NCBI GenBank assembly: GCA_000715605.1
Contig: KL568554.1
Location: 129,851-135,826 of the forward strand
DNA: 5,976 nucleotides
Reading direction: 5' to 3'
Origin: Streptomyces speibonae
Lineage (GTDB): Bacteria; Actinomycetota; Actinomycetes; Streptomycetales; Streptomycetaceae
A program made the position numbers and the translations under genes. Of the stretch, positions 4,260 through 5,976 are shown piece after piece (within the stretch, counting starts at the first letter, position 1; each line of letters opens with the position of its first letter). A model generated the notes under the pieces. The model was not told the origin of the DNA, did no database searches, and worked only from the letters and a program-made list of their open reading frames with translations.

Positions 4260-5976
4260 TCAGCCGCCGCGGTTCAGCTCGAACCACACCACCTTGCCCG
4301 TGCTCAGCCGGGTCGCACCCCAGCGGCGGGCCAGCCGGTTCACCAGATACAGCCCGCGCCCGCCCTCGTCCGTGGCGCGCGCCTGCCGCAGCCGGGGCAG
4401 CTGCGGCACGTCGTCACCGACCTCGCAGCGCAGCACGTCCGTGCGCAGCAGCCGCAGGGTGACCGGCCGCGTCGCGTACCGCACGGCGTTCGTCACCACC
4501 TCGCTGACCAGCAGCTCCACCGAGTCGCTGAGGTCCTCCATGCCCCAGCGGGACAGCGCCCGCCGGGCCAGCCGCCGGGCCCGGCCGGGGGCGGCGTCCT
4601 CCGGCTCCAGGAACCAGTACGCCACATCGCTCGGCGCGATCCCGTCGAAGCGGGCCGCCAGCAGCGCGATGTCGTCGTCCCGGTCGCCCGGGCCGAGCAT
4701 GTCCAGCACCTCGTCGCACAGCGCCTCCAGCGGCGGCGGATGGTCCGGGCCGGTCAGCTGCGCGGTCGCGGCGAGCTTCTCGCGCAGCTGCTCGATACCG
4801 GTCCACACGTCCCGCAGCCGGGACTCCACCAGGCCGTCGGTGTACAGCAGCAGCGTCGCCCCGGCGGGCGCGTCCAGCTCCACGGCCTCGAAGTCCACCC
4901 CGCCCACGCCGATCGGGGCGCCCGCGGGCACCCGCAGCACCTCGGCGCGGCCGCCCAGCTCCAGCAGGATCGGCGGCGGATGACCGGCGTTGGCGATGGT
5001 GATGCGGTGCGATACCGGGTCGTACACCGCGTACAGACAGGTCGCCATGCGGTCCACGCCGAGCCGCTGCGCCTGCTCGTCGAGGTGGTGCAGCACCTCC
5101 TGCGGCGGCAGATCGAGACCGGCCAGGGTCTGCGCGGTGGTGCGCAGCTGGCCCATGATCGCCGCCGACGTCATGGAGTGCCCCATCACGTCGCCGACCA
5201 CCAGCGCCACCCGGCTGCCCGGCAGCGGGATCGCGTCGTACCAGTCACCGCCGACCCGCGCCGTCTCCGCGGCCGGGAGGTAGCGCGAGGCCAGCCGCAC
5301 CCCGGTGCAGCGCGGCAGGTTCTCCGGCAGCATCGTGCGCTGCAGCTCGTCCGCGATGTACGCCTCCCGCCCGTACAGCACCGCCTTGTCGATGCCGAGG
5401 GCGCTGTGCGTGGCGAGCTGGGCGGCGACCAGCAGGTCGTCGGCCTCGAACGGGATGCGCTCGGGACGGCGCAGGAACAGCGCCGCGCCGATCACCCGGC
5501 GCCGGCCGCGCAGCGGAGCGAGGATCGCCCGCTGTCCGTCCGGGACCGCCGAGGCGCCGTCCGCGCCGAGGAGTTCGGGCAGCGCGGCCCGGGCGGCCGG
5601 CGCGTCCGTGAACACCGGACGCACCCCGCGCAGCACCTCGGCGAGCGCGCTGCCCGGCCGCACCGTGCACAGCTCCTCGCCGACCGAGTCCAGCTCGGAC
5701 GGCTCCGGCGGGAGGGCGACCGGGGCGAACCCGCCCTCGGTGTCCCGCTCGGCCGGTATCCGGTCGGTGCGGCGCAGCCGCAGCACCAGCGGGCCCGTGG
5801 GCCGCTCGTCGCCGACCGGCAGCGGGTCGCGCAGATAGACCAGGATCGCGTCGGAGAAGGTGGGCACGGTGGCCCGGCACAGCCCCATCACGATCTCGTC
5901 CAGGTCGATGCCGCGGGCGATCCGCCGGGTGGCGGCGCCGACGAACCGCAGCCGGTCGCCGTCCCGCCGCATCGGC
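4260..5976 (-). CDS. GAF-PP2C (SpoIIE-type) phosphatase with C-terminal RsbW-like ATPase domain; 5' end probably outside window
   Basis: Residue numbers count from an in-frame ATG at 5972. A GAF sensor domain spans about 10-195, a linker helix 196-215 (YGREAYIADELQRTMLP), then a SpoIIE/PP2C Ser/Thr phosphatase domain about 220-442. Metal-binding Asp candidates lie in GGDWYD (Asp243), GDVMGH (Asp261), YTDGLVE (Asp379) and RDDDIALL (432-434); NAGHPPP is at 328-334. A GHKL ATPase domain follows at about 450-568, with the N-box ELLVSEVVTNAVRYA (486-500, Asn495) and the glycine box DEGGRGLYLVNRLA. Such proteins act in partner switching: the phosphatase activates an anti-anti-sigma factor and the ATPase domain resembles an anti-sigma kinase. 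The GAF domain likely senses a ligand or redox state. The frame stays open to the right edge (a Pro codon precedes the ATG) and no ribosome-binding site is visible, so more N-terminal sequence, possibly a PAS domain, is likely. No sigma factor or STAS gene is nearby. Confidence 0.92.
   Translation of the reverse strand, partial: PMRRDGDRLRFVGAATRRIARGIDLDEIVMGLCRATVPTFSDAILVYLRDPLPVGDERPTGPLVLRLRRTDRIPAERDTEGGFAPVALPPEPSELDSVGEELCTVRPGSALAEVLRGVRPVFTDAPAARAALPELLGADGASAVPDGQRAILAPLRGRRRVIGAALFLRRPERIPFEADDLLVAAQLATHSALGIDKAVLYGREAYIADELQRTMLPENLPRCTGVRLASRYLPAAETARVGGDWYDAIPLPGSRVALVVGDVMGHSMTSAAIMGQLRTTAQTLAGLDLPPQEVLHHLDEQAQRLGVDRMATCLYAVYDPVSHRITIANAGHPPPILLELGGRAEVLRVPAGAPIGVGGVDFEAVELDAPAGATLLLYTDGLVESRLRDVWTGIEQLREKLAATAQLTGPDHPPPLEALCDEVLDMLGPGDRDDDIALLAARFDGIAPSDVAYWFLEPEDAAPGRARRLARRALSRWGMEDLSDSVELLVSEVVTNAVRYATRPVTLRLLRTDVLRCEVGDDVPQLPRLRQARATDEGGRGLYLVNRLARRWGATRLSTGKVVWFELNRGG

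Noticed and set aside
1..5976. Mobile element, CRISPR array, tRNA or riboswitch
   Set aside because: No transposase or integrase, no regular repeat-spacer pattern, no cloverleaf-like sequence, and no aptamer signature recognised in the gaps at 285-427, 1606-1876 and 4175-4259.

Overview
The window is very GC-rich, with G/C strongly preferred at third codon positions and long spurious open frames opposite the real genes. Together with the gene families present (class A penicillin-binding protein with a Pro/Thr tail, SpoIIE-type phosphatase fused to an RsbW-like ATPase domain, PadR regulator), this points to the chromosome of a Streptomyces or close relative. It looks like ordinary core or near-core sequence. 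I see no insertion sequence, integrase, tRNA, rRNA or CRISPR array.

Layout. Positions 1-284 (minus) hold the N-terminal half of a PadR-family repressor whose 3' end lies left of the window. The 143-bp gap 285-427 contains a palindrome-rich probable PadR operator and a short 19-bp-period repeat at the end of the next gene. Positions 428-673 (minus) encode an 81-residue ribbon-helix-helix protein. Its GTG start overlaps by 4 bp the stop of a 311-residue SPFH/Band 7 membrane protein (670-1605, minus), so these two form an operon, SPFH first. A 271-bp divergent control region (1606-1876) separates it from a 765-residue bifunctional penicillin-binding protein on the plus strand (1877-4174). That gene ends at a perfect 15-bp hairpin (4211-4244), shared with the convergent gene 4260-5976 (minus). 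The last gene encodes a GAF-PP2C-HATPase regulatory protein whose 5' end probably lies beyond the right edge.

How the parts relate. The penicillin-binding protein polymerises and crosslinks peptidoglycan at the membrane. The divergent SPFH protein is a predicted membrane scaffold, and its coupled ribbon-helix-helix partner is a predicted DNA-binding protein. The shared intergenic region makes co-regulation of membrane organisation and wall synthesis possible, but this is inference. The phosphatase/ATPase protein belongs to the anti-sigma / anti-anti-sigma partner-switching type and is probably an independent unit. The least explained element is the SPFH plus ribbon-helix-helix pair. I found no clearly undescribed large system.
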